From contig SVGL01000009.1 of assembly GCA_015056325.1 (NCBI GenBank), forward strand, positions 1 through 64,000: a stretch of 64,000 bases of DNA, in the 5' to 3' direction. The notes below the pieces were generated by a model. The model was not told where the DNA came from and searched no databases. It was given only the letters and a program-made list of their open reading frames with translations. The stretch comes from Clostridiales bacterium (GTDB lineage: Bacteria; Bacillota; Clostridia; Christensenellales; Aristaeellaceae). How positions within the stretch are numbered: the stretch's first letter is position 1; each line of letters starts with the position of its first letter. Shown here in pieces: positions 41,808-49,242 of the stretch. A program made the translations under genes and the position numbers.

Positions 41808-43079
41808 TCATCGCTTGGAGAACTCGTCGATGTACACCAGCTGACCGCCTTGGAGACGGGATTCCTCCGCGGCCAGGCAGACGTAGTGGCTCTCCACGCT
41901 CCGGGAGATGGTGGTCATGGCGCTGGGCATGGGCTTACCCTCCAGCACGTCCAGGTAGTCCTCCACCATCCTGATGTCGCCGCCGCCGTGGCCGGAGAGG
42001 TCCGTGGCGAGCTTGCGGATGTCGAATTCCTCCATCTTGCCGCCAAAGGGCATCAGCTGGATGATATCCTTCTCCATGTCCGCGAATATCTCCGCCTTGG
42101 TGCCCATGATGCGCATGCAGCGGCCGCCCTTGTCAGAGAATGCCGACATGGTGAAGGACACCGTCGCCTCATCCGCCAGCTGGAGCAGCAGCACCTGGTG
42201 ATCCACCACGTCGTTGTTCATGCGGTAGACGCAGCGGCCGTAGTCCTTGACCTTCAGTGCCTCGATGAGCTTCTCCTCCGTGGGTTCGGGGGCGACCACA
42301 TTGACCGGCCAACAGTTGCCGCCGCGCTTGAAGCAGTCCAGGTAGTACCGCTGGGCATTGTAGGGGCAGGTATCCGCATGGGGGCAGCCGTCGCCGCAGC
42401 GCTCGGGCGCGCCCTCGGGCAGGTTGGCGGCATTGTAGTGGCTCAGGTGGCCGAAGGAAGTGACCTTCTCGCACTTCTTGCCGGTGAGCCAGAGCATCAG
42501 GTCCATATCATGGCAGCACTTGGCGAGGATCATGGGCGTGGTATCCGCAGCGACGTGCCAGTTGCCGCGCACGAAGGAGTGCGCCTGATGCCAGTAGCCC
42601 ACGCGCTCGATGGCCTCGATATTCATAATGTCGCCCACGCGGCCATCGTCGATGAGCTCCTTGATCTTCTGGTAGAACACGGTGTAGCGCAGCACATGGC
42701 AGACCACCACGTTCAGGCCCTTGCGCTCCGCCAGCTCGGCAATGTCGCGGCACTCCTTGACGGAGCGGGCCGCGGGCTTCTCCAGCAGCAGGTGATAGCC
42801 CTTCTCCAGGGCGCCCATGGCGGGCAGGTAGTGCACGTCGTCCGGGGTGCAGATGAGCATCAGGTCCGCCAGCTTGGGAACCTTCAGCATGCTCTCCACG
42901 CTGTCGAAGCACATTTCCGGAGAAATGTTGTAGCGCTCCGCCGCCACTTTGATGCGGTCAGGCCGGATGTCCGCAACAGCAACGATCTCCGCCCGGTCAG
43001 AAAACTTCTCCAGGCATTTGGCATAGGTCTGCAAGCCGCGGGAACCCAGGCCCGCGATGGCTACGGTGATTTTCTTCAT
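41808..43079 (-). CDS. Gfo/Idh/MocA-family NAD(P)-dependent oxidoreductase
   Basis: 423 residues. Rossmann start ITVAIAGLGSRGLQTYAKC, then LLLEKPAARSVKECR (EKP motif) and the second half KCCHDMDLMLWLTGKK (active-site His-Asp). An insertion around residues 225-250 contains clustered cysteines (CGDGCPHADTCPY...LDC), probably a metal-binding knuckle. Likely acts on a sugar or cyclitol. GGGAGG ribosome site before 43079; frame is open further upstream but antisense to tcdA. Confidence 0.87.
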   Translation of the reverse strand: MKKITVAIAGLGSRGLQTYAKCLEKFSDRAEIVAVADIRPDRIKVAAERYNISPEMCFDSVESMLKVPKLADLMLICTPDDVHYLPAMGALEKGYHLLLEKPAARSVKECRDIAELAERKGLNVVVCHVLRYTVFYQKIKELIDDGRVGDIMNIEAIERVGYWHQAHSFVRGNWHVAADTTPMILAKCCHDMDLMLWLTGKKCEKVTSFGHLSHYNAANLPEGAPERCGDGCPHADTCPYNAQRYYLDCFKRGGNCWPVNVVAPEPTEEKLIEALKVKDYGRCVYRMNNDVVDHQVLLLQLADEATVSFTMSAFSDKGGRCMRIMGTKAEIFADMEKDIIQLMPFGGKMEEFDIRKLATDLSGHGGGDIRMVEDYLDVLEGKPMPSAMTTISRSVESHYVCLAAEESRLQGGQLVYIDEFSKR

Positions 43080-43182
43080 TAATACGTTCCTCCCTTGTGG
43101 GAAAAGATTGTCTACATGATTCGCCAGGGAAGAGCAAATTCCTGCCGCTTGCTGCAAAAAGCTGGGATGTGCCGCTTTCCCG

Positions 43183-43211
43183 TTGACATCTACCGCATTT
43201 CCGGCTATCAT
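43183..43211 (+). promoter_or_regulatory. Sigma-A-type promoter of tcdA
   Basis: -35 TTGACA (43183-43188), -10 TATCAT (43206-43211), spacer 17 bp. Confidence 0.75.
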
Positions 43212-43241
43212 AAACACGATAACAACGTGAGGTGATCCATC

Positions 43242-43961
43242 ATGTCTGAGCAATTCTCCCGTACCGCCGCCATTCTCGGCGAGGAAGCCATGCAGCGTCT
43301 CCACGATGCCCGCGTGGCCGTATTCGGCGTGGGCGGCGTGGGCGGCTATGTGGTGGAAGCCCTGGTACGCTCCGGCGTGGGCACGGTGGACGTCTTCGAC
43401 AAGGATGACGTCAGCATTACCAACCTGAACCGGCAGATCATCGCCCTGCACTCCACCGTCGGGCAGGACAAGGTGAGCGTCATCGCCGCCCGCATGCGGG
43501 ATATCAACCCGGACGTGGTCATCCACGAGCGCAAGATGTTCTACCTGCCGGAGAACGCAGACGAAATCGACCTGACGGCCTACGATTTCGTGGTGGACGC
43601 GGTGGACACCGTTGCCGCGAAGATCGAGCTGGCGGTGCGCTGCGAGCGGCTGGGTGTACCCCTCATCGCCGCGATGGGCGCGGGCAACAAGCTCGACCCC
43701 TCCAAGCTGCTGATCGCGGATATCTACAAGACCAGCGTCTGCCCCCTGGCCCGGGCCATGCGCACCACCCTGCGCAAGAAGGGCGTGAAGCACCTGACCG
43801 TGGCCTACTCCACCGAGGAGCCCATCCGCCCTGCTGCAGATGGCCCCGTCCTTGAAGAGGAAAAGGGGCGAAGGCCCCCCGGCTCAGCCGCCTTCGTGCC
43901 CAGTGCGATGGGCCTGCTCATCGCCAGCCACGTGGTGCGTTCCCTTGCAATTCCGAAATAA
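43242..43961 (+). CDS. tcdA: tRNA threonylcarbamoyladenosine dehydratase (TcdA/CsdL)
   Basis: 239 residues of the ThiF/MoeB/HesA E1-like fold: FGVGGVGGYVVEALVRSGVG nucleotide loop, then LNRQIIALHSTVGQDK and VVDAVDTVAAK. The short length and the lack of a zinc cluster fit TcdA, which converts t6A37 to cyclic ct6A in tRNAs for ANN codons. GAGGTG site 9 bases before ATG. Confidence 0.88.
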   Translation: MSEQFSRTAAILGEEAMQRLHDARVAVFGVGGVGGYVVEALVRSGVGTVDVFDKDDVSITNLNRQIIALHSTVGQDKVSVIAARMRDINPDVVIHERKMFYLPENADEIDLTAYDFVVDAVDTVAAKIELAVRCERLGVPLIAAMGAGNKLDPSKLLIADIYKTSVCPLARAMRTTLRKKGVKHLTVAYSTEEPIRPAADGPVLEEEKGRRPPGSAAFVPSAMGLLIASHVVRSLAIPK

Positions 43962-43963
43962 AA

Positions 43964-43989
43964 AGGACTCCCCTTTCGGGAAGACCTGA
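43964..43989 (-). terminator. Terminator of the Rrf2-family gene
   Basis: On the minus strand AGGTCTTCCC pairs with GGGGAGTCCT (one mismatch) around GAAA, followed by TTTTT. Confidence 0.7.
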
Positions 43990-43993
43990 TGGA

Positions 43994-44413
43994 TTACTCC
44001 TTCACCTGCACCTTGTCCAGCACATCCTGCAACGTGATGCTCCGGAGGTAATTCTGGATCACCTCGTCCAGCCCCTGCCAGATGTAGAGGGTCTCGCAGC
44101 CGTTGCACCGCTCGCAGTCGTTGGGCGCATGATCCAGGCAGGCCACAGGGTGCATGGAGCCTTCTACGCTCTGCAGAATGTCATAGACCGTGCAGTCCCT
44201 GGGATCGACAATCAGGCAATAGCCGCCCTGATGGCCGCGGGTGCCCTGCATCACGCCATCCCGGGACAAGACCAACGCAATCTGCTCCAGGTACTTCTTG
44301 GACACGTTCTGCCGCTCAGAAATATCCTTCAGGGCAACAGGGCCGTTCTTCTGATGCTGCGCCATATCGATCATCATGCGCAGCGCGTAGCGTCCCTTGG
44401 TGGAAATCTTCAT
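43994..44413 (-). CDS. Rrf2-family transcriptional regulator (CymR/IscR-like)
   Basis: 139 residues. Winged helix at the N-terminus (MKISTKGRYALRMMIDMA, KDISERQNVSKKYLEQI, GGYCLIVDP) and four cysteines in CLDHAPNDCERCNGC, which may hold an Fe-S cluster. Likely senses Fe-S status or cysteine; adjacent to ttcA, itself an Fe-S enzyme. A palindrome in its leader suggests autoregulation. Confidence 0.88.
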   Translation of the reverse strand: MKISTKGRYALRMMIDMAQHQKNGPVALKDISERQNVSKKYLEQIALVLSRDGVMQGTRGHQGGYCLIVDPRDCTVYDILQSVEGSMHPVACLDHAPNDCERCNGCETLYIWQGLDEVIQNYLRSITLQDVLDKVQVKE

Positions 44414-44426
44414 CCGTCCCCCTCCT

Positions 44427-44440
44427 ATAACGCACGTTAT
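44427..44440. promoter_or_regulatory. Palindromic operator candidate in the rrf2 leader
   Basis: ATAACG-CA-CGTTAT, perfect 6-bp arms, 14 bp before the regulator start codon and downstream of its predicted transcription start. Confidence 0.55.
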
Positions 44441-44455
44441 CCATCAATATTATGT

Positions 44456-44484
44456 ATTATATCACAGTTTTCCTGACATTTCAA
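44456..44484 (-). promoter_or_regulatory. Sigma-A-type promoter of the rrf2 gene
   Basis: Minus strand -35 TTGAAA (44479-44484), -10 TATAAT (44456-44461), spacer 17 bp. A divergent CTGACA/TAATAT pair (44473-44500) may serve ttcA, so the two would overlap. Confidence 0.7.
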
Positions 44485-44522
44485 CTACTATTCTTAATAT
44501 TCATATATTTGGGAGGCAATAC

Positions 44523-45410
44523 ATGGCCCGCACCCTCTCCCCTGCCGCGCGGATGGAGCGCAGCATCCTCACCGACTTCCGCAAAACGCTGTGGAAGCCC
44601 TTCATCGCCGCCATCAAGCAGTATGAACTGATCAAGGAAGGCGACAAAATCGCTGTATGCATCTCCGGCGGCAAAGACTCGATGCTCCTGGCCAAGCTGT
44701 TCCAGGTGCTCAACCGGCATACCGCAATCCCCTTTGAGATGGAGTTCATCGTGATGGATCCGGGCTACAACCCCATCAACCGGCAGAAGATCATCGACAA
44801 CGCCGCCCTGATGGAGATCCCCATCCGCATCTTCGACTCCGACATTTTTGATGCTGCAACCAACGCCGAGCGCAATCCCTGCTACCTGTGCGCGAGGATG
44901 CGCCGCGGCTTCCTCTACGACCGGGCTCAGGAGCTGGGCTGCAACAAGATTGCCCTGGGGCACCACTTCAACGACGTGATTGAGACCACCATGATCGGCA
45001 TGCTCTACGGCAGCCAGCTGCAGGCGATGCTCCCCAAGCTGCACAGCCGCAACTTCGAGAACATGGAGCTCATCCGCCCGATGTACATGATCCACGAGGA
45101 CGAGATCAAAGCCTGGTGCGCCGCGAATGAACTGACCTTCATCCAGTGCGCCTGCCGCTTTGTGGAGCAGCGGGACAACAGCCTCGACGGCGTGGGGGAC
45201 TCCAAGCGCCAGGAGGTCAAGGTGCTGCTTCGCCAGCTGCGTCAGCGCGATCCCGACGTGGAGAAGAGCATCTTCAACAGCATCCACACCGTCACCCTGG
45301 ATACCTTCCCCGGCTGGAAGATCCACGGGGAGAGCCATTCCTATCTGGAGGAGTACGACCTGTGGCCCAACACCTTCCAGGGCATGCTGAAGCAGAACAG
45401 CCGCGAATAA
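44523..45410 (+). CDS. TtcA/TilS-family tRNA thiolase
   Basis: 295 residues. PP-loop CISGGKDSMLLAKL near residue 50, CxxC in NPCYLCARMRRGF and a further Cys in FIQCACRF, the three ligands of the TtcA-type Fe-S cluster; GHHFNDVIETTMIGMLYG is the usual nucleotide-site partner. Likely thiolates a cytidine or uridine in tRNA. GGGAGG ribosome site before 44523. Confidence 0.85.
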   Translation: MARTLSPAARMERSILTDFRKTLWKPFIAAIKQYELIKEGDKIAVCISGGKDSMLLAKLFQVLNRHTAIPFEMEFIVMDPGYNPINRQKIIDNAALMEIPIRIFDSDIFDAATNAERNPCYLCARMRRGFLYDRAQELGCNKIALGHHFNDVIETTMIGMLYGSQLQAMLPKLHSRNFENMELIRPMYMIHEDEIKAWCAANELTFIQCACRFVEQRDNSLDGVGDSKRQEVKVLLRQLRQRDPDVEKSIFNSIHTVTLDTFPGWKIHGESHSYLEEYDLWPNTFQGMLKQNSRE

Positions 45411-45436
45411 GAGAGGCGTGCAGCCTCTCTTTTTTT
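45411..45436 (+). terminator. Terminator of the TtcA-family gene
   Basis: GAGAGGC/GCCTCTC stem followed by seven T. Confidence 0.88.
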
Positions 45437-45466
45437 GCCGAGTTCTCCTTATCTTTTGCATCGTTA

Positions 45467-45495
45467 TTGACGGGATTCTGCCAATCATGTATACT
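45467..45495 (+). promoter_or_regulatory. Sigma-A-type promoter of the xylanase gene
   Basis: -35 TTGACG (45467-45472), -10 TATACT (45490-45495), spacer 17 bp; puts repeat R5 in the transcript leader. Confidence 0.75.
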
Positions 45496-45527
45496 GTGAG
45501 TACAAAGTAACCCGTCAATTTCATAAT

Positions 45528-45611
45528 GAGGTCGGGCACGGCCCGACTGGCGAAAGAGATTGTTTGCAATCGCCGGGCGTAGCCAGCACCGAGCCTGCCT
45601 CGGGGATGGCC
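45528..45611 (+). repeat. Triple-hairpin dispersed element, copy R5
   Basis: Fills most of the xylanase leader and ends 11 bases before the AAAGGAG ribosome site, same sense as the gene. Stems GTCGGGC/GCCCGAC, GATTG/CAATC and CCGAG/CTCGG are all perfect. Confidence 0.9.
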
Positions 45612-45635
45612 GATCAAGAAAGGAGTTCATCCAAG

Positions 45636-47612
45636 ATGAAGAAATTCCTCGTTCTCCTGATGGCGCTTCTGCTGTGCGCATGCTTTGCCGCAGCGGAAGA
45701 CACCGTCACCACCTATGACTTTGAATCCGGCGTGCCGGGGCAGTTCCTGCAGAGCGGCTCCAGTACCCCCAGGACCAGCACCGCCGTCGCCCACGGCGGC
45801 AATGCTGCCCTGTACGTCTCCGGCCGCAGCGGCAACAACTGGGACGCCGTTGACCTGAACGCCAAGGCCCTGGGCATCGACATCGGCGTGCCTGCCACCA
45901 TCACCGCCTGGGTGTATGTGGACAGCGATGAGGCCGGCACCTTCGTCATCGCCAAAGCCGGCGGCGACTACGCCACCCTGGGCTCCGTGCAGTGCGCGGG
46001 CCGCACCTGGACGGAAATCACCGCCAAGATCGACCTGGATCAGCCGGTGAACATCCGCTTCCAGAACCTGTCCGAAAACTGGAACAACGCTGAATACTAC
46101 ATCGACGACATGGTCGTCACCGTTGGTCAGGCGCCCGAAACCGAGGAATCCACCGGCCCCGCCCTCAGCTATGAATCCGACTTCTCCGCCGGCACCGACG
46201 GCTGGTATGCCCGCTCCAGCGGCGGCGCGTCCATCTCCGTCACCGACGAGCAGGGCCTGCTGATCGTGGGCCGCGACGCCACCTGGAACTCCCCCGGCCG
46301 CGACTTCGAGATGGCGACCGGCAAGACCTATGCCCTGTCCGTGCTGGTGAAGCAGGACGAGATCGAATCTACCGGCTTCATCCTGTCCATCGCCCATACC
46401 CGCAATGGCGAGGAATCCTACGAGAACCTGGCCACCTGCACCGCCAAGAAGGGCGAGTGGACCCTGATGCAGTGTACCTACGTCGCCGGCCGCTATGACA
46501 AGTACGTCCTCTACGTGGAGGGCGGCGCGGCGGATACCTCCTACCAGATCAAGGACTTCACCTGCCACGAGCAGACCCTCAAGTACGGCAAGGCCGACAT
46601 CCCCAGCCTGAAGGAGGTCTACGCGCCCTACTTCGTCTTCGGCACCGCCGTCACCGGCAATGAGGTGCTGGACGCCGACCGCATGGAGTTCTACAAGAGC
46701 CAGTTTGACATCTTCACCCCCGGCAACGAGATGAAGCCCGACGCGCTGATCAACATCGCCGCCTGCAAGTCCGCCGTGCGTAAGACCGGCGACGAGACCC
46801 AGGTCGAGGTGCGCTTCGACCGCTGCAAGCCGCTGCTGGACTGGGCTCAGGCCAACGGCGTGAAGGTGCACGGCCACACCCTGGTCTGGCACTCCCAGAC
46901 CCCCGACCAGTTCTTCCATGAGGGCTACAACTCCACCAGCCCTCTGGTTTCCCGCGAGGTCATGCTGGCTCGCATGGAGAACTACATCAAGCAGGTGTTG
47001 ACCTGGACGGAAGAAAACTACCCCGGCGTCATCGTCTCCTGGGACGTGGTGAACGAGGCTGCCGCTGATTCCGGCCGCCAGCTGCGCGCCTCCCTGTGGA
47101 CGCAGGTCGTGGGCCAGGATTTCATCAACCGCGCCTTCGAGTACGCCCGCAAGTACGCCGCACCCCATGTCAAGCTCTACTACAACGACTACAACTCCGA
47201 AGTGACCATGAAGGCCCTGGTCACCCGTGATATCGTGGACAGCCTGATCGCTGACGGCACCATCGACGGCTATGGCTTCCAGAGCCACTACTCCGTGGGC
47301 TCCACCAACCTCTTCTATGTGGAGATCGCCATGAAGGAGATGGCCAAGCGCGTCCTGAACGACGGCACGCCCATCCGCCTTCGCGTGTCCGAGCTGGATG
47401 TGGGCATCCCCTCCAACACCGACAGCAACTGGCAGACCCAGGCCCGCTATTACAGCCAGCTGATGGAGCTCTACATCCAGTTTGCCGACCAGATGGAAGC
47501 CGTACACACCTGGGGTACGGTGGACAACCTGAGCTGGCGCAAGGAGAACTATCCCCTGCTCTTTGACGGTATGAGCCAGCCCAAGCCCGCGTTCTACGCC
47601 ATTGTGGACTAA
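45636..47612 (+). CDS. Secreted GH10 endo-1,4-beta-xylanase with N-terminal CBM domains
   Basis: 658 residues. Signal peptide 1-20 (ends AAA-ED). Residues about 22-165 and 180-310 are two CBM4/9-like jelly rolls (GNAALYVSGRSGNNWD and WNSPGRDFEMATG regions). The GH10 barrel begins near 320 (LKEVYAPYFVFGTAVTGNEV); VKVHGHTLVWHSQTP, the acid-base Glu in WDVVNEA (about 473) and the nucleophile Glu in RVSELDVG (about 585) are present. Cuts xylan outside the cell. Frame is open upstream through repeat R5, but ATG 45636 has the ribosome site and the signal peptide. Confidence 0.92.
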   Translation: MKKFLVLLMALLLCACFAAAEDTVTTYDFESGVPGQFLQSGSSTPRTSTAVAHGGNAALYVSGRSGNNWDAVDLNAKALGIDIGVPATITAWVYVDSDEAGTFVIAKAGGDYATLGSVQCAGRTWTEITAKIDLDQPVNIRFQNLSENWNNAEYYIDDMVVTVGQAPETEESTGPALSYESDFSAGTDGWYARSSGGASISVTDEQGLLIVGRDATWNSPGRDFEMATGKTYALSVLVKQDEIESTGFILSIAHTRNGEESYENLATCTAKKGEWTLMQCTYVAGRYDKYVLYVEGGAADTSYQIKDFTCHEQTLKYGKADIPSLKEVYAPYFVFGTAVTGNEVLDADRMEFYKSQFDIFTPGNEMKPDALINIAACKSAVRKTGDETQVEVRFDRCKPLLDWAQANGVKVHGHTLVWHSQTPDQFFHEGYNSTSPLVSREVMLARMENYIKQVLTWTEENYPGVIVSWDVVNEAAADSGRQLRASLWTQVVGQDFINRAFEYARKYAAPHVKLYYNDYNSEVTMKALVTRDIVDSLIADGTIDGYGFQSHYSVGSTNLFYVEIAMKEMAKRVLNDGTPIRLRVSELDVGIPSNTDSNWQTQARYYSQLMELYIQFADQMEAVHTWGTVDNLSWRKENYPLLFDGMSQPKPAFYAIVD

Positions 47613-47621
47613 ACCGATCCC

Positions 47622-47654
47622 GGAGGGACATGCATTCAGTGTGTCCCTCCTTTT
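47622..47654 (+). terminator. Terminator of the xylanase gene
   Basis: GGAGGGACA (47622-47630) pairs with TGTCCCTCC (47642-47650), then TTTT. Confidence 0.88.
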
Positions 47655-47725
47655 CATTTGCCAGCTGCAAAGGAATTTTTCGATCATTTCCCGCAAGAAA
47701 TTTCAAAAAAACTTGAAATTCCCTA

Positions 47726-47754
47726 TTGACAAGGCGGAGGAAGCGTGCTATTAT
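47726..47754 (+). promoter_or_regulatory. Sigma-A-type promoter of the tRNA operon
   Basis: -35 TTGACA (47726-47731), -10 TATTAT (47749-47754), spacer 17 bp; followed by repeat R6 and the first tRNA. Confidence 0.78.
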
Positions 47755-47783
47755 ATAACACGTCGCCGCGACAGGGGCGATGC

Positions 47784-47868
47784 GGAGGTCGCGCGAAGCG
47801 TGACCAGCGCCAGTGATTGCTTGCAATCATGGTGCGCAGCCAGCACCGGGGCATACCCGGGGATGGCC
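47784..47868 (+). repeat. Triple-hairpin dispersed element, copy R6
   Basis: In the leader of the tRNA operon, six bases before tRNA-Val, same sense. Stems GTC-CGC/GCG-GAC with a mismatch, GATTGC/GCAATC (perfect) and CCGGG/CCCGG. If transcribed it would be part of the tRNA precursor. Confidence 0.88.
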
Positions 47869-47874
47869 GAAAAC

Positions 47875-47947
47875 GGGAGCATAGCTCAGCTGGGAGAGCA
47901 TCTGCCTTACAAGCAGAGGGTCACAGGTTCGAGCCCTGTTGTTCCCA
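47875..47947 (+). tRNA. tRNA-Val (anticodon TAC)
   Basis: Complete cloverleaf: acceptor GGGAGCA/TGTTCCC, anticodon loop CTTACAA, T-loop TTCGAGC. CCA not encoded. Confidence 0.95.
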
Positions 47948-47958
47948 CACACAATCTT

Positions 47959-48035
47959 GGCCCGGTAGCTCAGTTGGTTAGAGCGCCAGCCTGTCACGTT
48001 GGAGGTCGAGGGTTCGAGCCCCTTCCGGGTCGCCA
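47959..48035 (+). tRNA. tRNA-Asp (anticodon GTC)
   Basis: Acceptor GGCCCGG/CCGGGTC, anticodon loop CTGTCAC, T-loop TTCGAGC. The encoded sequence continues with CCA (48033-48035). Confidence 0.95.
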
Positions 48036-48042
48036 TATATAT

Positions 48043-48115
48043 GCCTCGGTAGCTCAGTCGGTAGAGCAGTAGACTGAAAATCTACGTGTCGGTGGTTCGA
48101 TTCCGCCCCGCGGCA
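48043..48115 (+). tRNA. tRNA-Phe (anticodon GAA)
   Basis: Anticodon loop CTGAAAA, T-loop TTCGATT. Acceptor GCCTCGG/CCGCGGC has a U-C mismatch at the fourth pair, which is unusual. Confidence 0.92.
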
Positions 48116-48122
48116 CTTTTAT

Positions 48123-48195
48123 GCGGTAGTAGCTCAGTTGGTAGAGCGCCACCTTGCCAAGGTGGAGGTCGCGAGTCCGAGCCTCGTCTACCGCT
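48123..48195 (+). tRNA. tRNA-Gly (anticodon GCC)
   Basis: Acceptor GCGGTAG/CTACCGC, anticodon loop TTGCCAA. The T-loop reads TCCGAGC instead of the usual TTCGA start. A 73-bp spacer with two short hairpins separates it from tRNA-Cys. Confidence 0.92.
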
Positions 48196-48268
48196 CTCTC
48201 TTTATTAATAAGATTGAGCATTGCTCAGCTTTACATAGCCCGCGTTGCTCCGGCAACGAGGACAACAT

Positions 48269-48340
48269 GGTGCCATGGCCAAGTGGTAAGGCAAAGGTCT
48301 GCAAAACCTTTATTCCCCAGTTCGAATCTGGGTGGCACCT
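48269..48340 (+). tRNA. tRNA-Cys (anticodon GCA)
   Basis: Acceptor GGTGCCA/TGGCACC, anticodon loop CTGCAAA, T-loop TTCGAAT. Last gene of the cluster; its 3' 41 bases recur exactly at 49036-49076. Confidence 0.95.
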
Positions 48341-48343
48341 CTC

Positions 48344-48370
48344 AACGATCAGCATTGCTGGTCGTTTTTT
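48344..48370 (+). terminator. Terminator of the tRNA operon
   Basis: ACGATCAGC/GCTGGTCGT stem with ATT loop, then six T. A near copy follows the second tRNA-Cys sequence. Confidence 0.88.
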
Positions 48371-48402
48371 GCTTATTCTCTAAACTTTTATGGAGGTTCC
48401 CC

Positions 48403-48975
48403 ATGAGCAAGATCATCCAGCCCATCGCACCCAGATACAGCCGCGAGCTGCTGCTTGCCTCCCCCGACCTGCCGGAGTTCTGCTTTTTCTGGGGGCATAC
48501 CCCCGACCAGCGCGGCGTCATCACGCAAAGCTGCCTGAGCCAGTGGTGGAAGGCCGACTTCACCTATAACGACGTCCGCTACTGCTGCATGGAGCAGTGC
48601 ATGATGGCCGGCAAGGCGCGCCTGTTCGATGACGATGCCACGTTGGAGGAAATCATGGCCAGCGACGATCCCAAGGTCATCAAGGCGCTGGGACGCAAGG
48701 TGCAGGGTTTCCAGGAGGACGCCTGGAACGAGATCAAGTATGCGCTGATTGTCGCGGGAAATTACAGCAAATTCAGCCAGAACGTCCCGCTGCGGGAGTT
48801 CCTGCTCTCTACCGGTGACGCCGTTCTGGTGGAAGCCAGCCCTTATGACCGCATCTGGGGCATCGGCCTGCCCGCCAGCGATCCCCTGGCGCTGGAGCCC
48901 GCTTCCTGGCGCGGACAGAACCTGCTGGGGTTTGCTCTGATGGAAGTGCGGGATCAGATCCGCAGCAGCCTTTGA
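48403..48975 (+). CDS. NADAR-domain protein (YbiA-like)
   Basis: 190 residues. NADAR signatures: FCFFWGHTP, CLSQWWKADF, MEQCMMAGKARLF with conserved Glu and Lys, and C-terminal NLLGFALMEVRDQI. Members hydrolyse N-glycosidic bonds of riboflavin intermediates or remove ADP-ribose from nucleobases, and some act in phage defence. Start at 48403, TGGAGG eight bases upstream. It stands alone between tRNA-Cys and its duplicate, so it may have arrived as a tiny integrated unit. I see no DarT-like toxin beside it. Confidence 0.85.
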   Translation: MSKIIQPIAPRYSRELLLASPDLPEFCFFWGHTPDQRGVITQSCLSQWWKADFTYNDVRYCCMEQCMMAGKARLFDDDATLEEIMASDDPKVIKALGRKVQGFQEDAWNEIKYALIVAGNYSKFSQNVPLREFLLSTGDAVLVEASPYDRIWGIGLPASDPLALEPASWRGQNLLGFALMEVRDQIRSSL

Positions 48976-49004
48976 CAGCATCGATTACCCAGCATGGTAG
49001 ACGT

Positions 49005-49076
49005 GAGGCCATGAACAAGGGGCAAGGCAAAGGTATGCAAAACCTTTATTCCCCAGTTCGAATCTGGGTGGCACCT
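49005..49076 (+). pseudogene. Second tRNA-Cys copy, probably degraded
   Basis: Shifted exactly 736 bp from the intact tRNA-Cys. 3' 41 bases identical; anticodon GCA kept, but loop position 32 is A instead of C, and the acceptor 5' strand reads GAGGCCA so two pairs with TGGCACC are lost, plus changes in the D-arm. Could be a tRNA pseudogene or attachment-site remnant; function as a tRNA is doubtful. Confidence 0.7.
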
Positions 49077-49084
49077 CCATCAAG

Positions 49085-49112
49085 ACGATCAGCTTTGGCT
49101 GGTCGTTTTTCT
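49085..49112 (+). terminator. Terminator copy after the second tRNA-Cys
   Basis: ACGATCAGC/GCTGGTCGT stem with TTTG loop and T-run; same stem as at 48344. Confidence 0.85.
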
Positions 49113-49242
49113 TTTCCTTCGCAACCCACTCTTTACATCACAGGTTGAAAAAGCATCCTGCGCATGGTGGCGCATTTACCGCAGATATGCTATGATCAGC
49201 ACATGCACTGCAGCGCATCATCACATCATGGAGGAACACGAT

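Noticed and set aside
45564-45635. Upstream extension of the xylanase to an earlier start
   Set aside because: The extension is repeat R5 and would bury the signal peptide; the ribosome site fits 45636.
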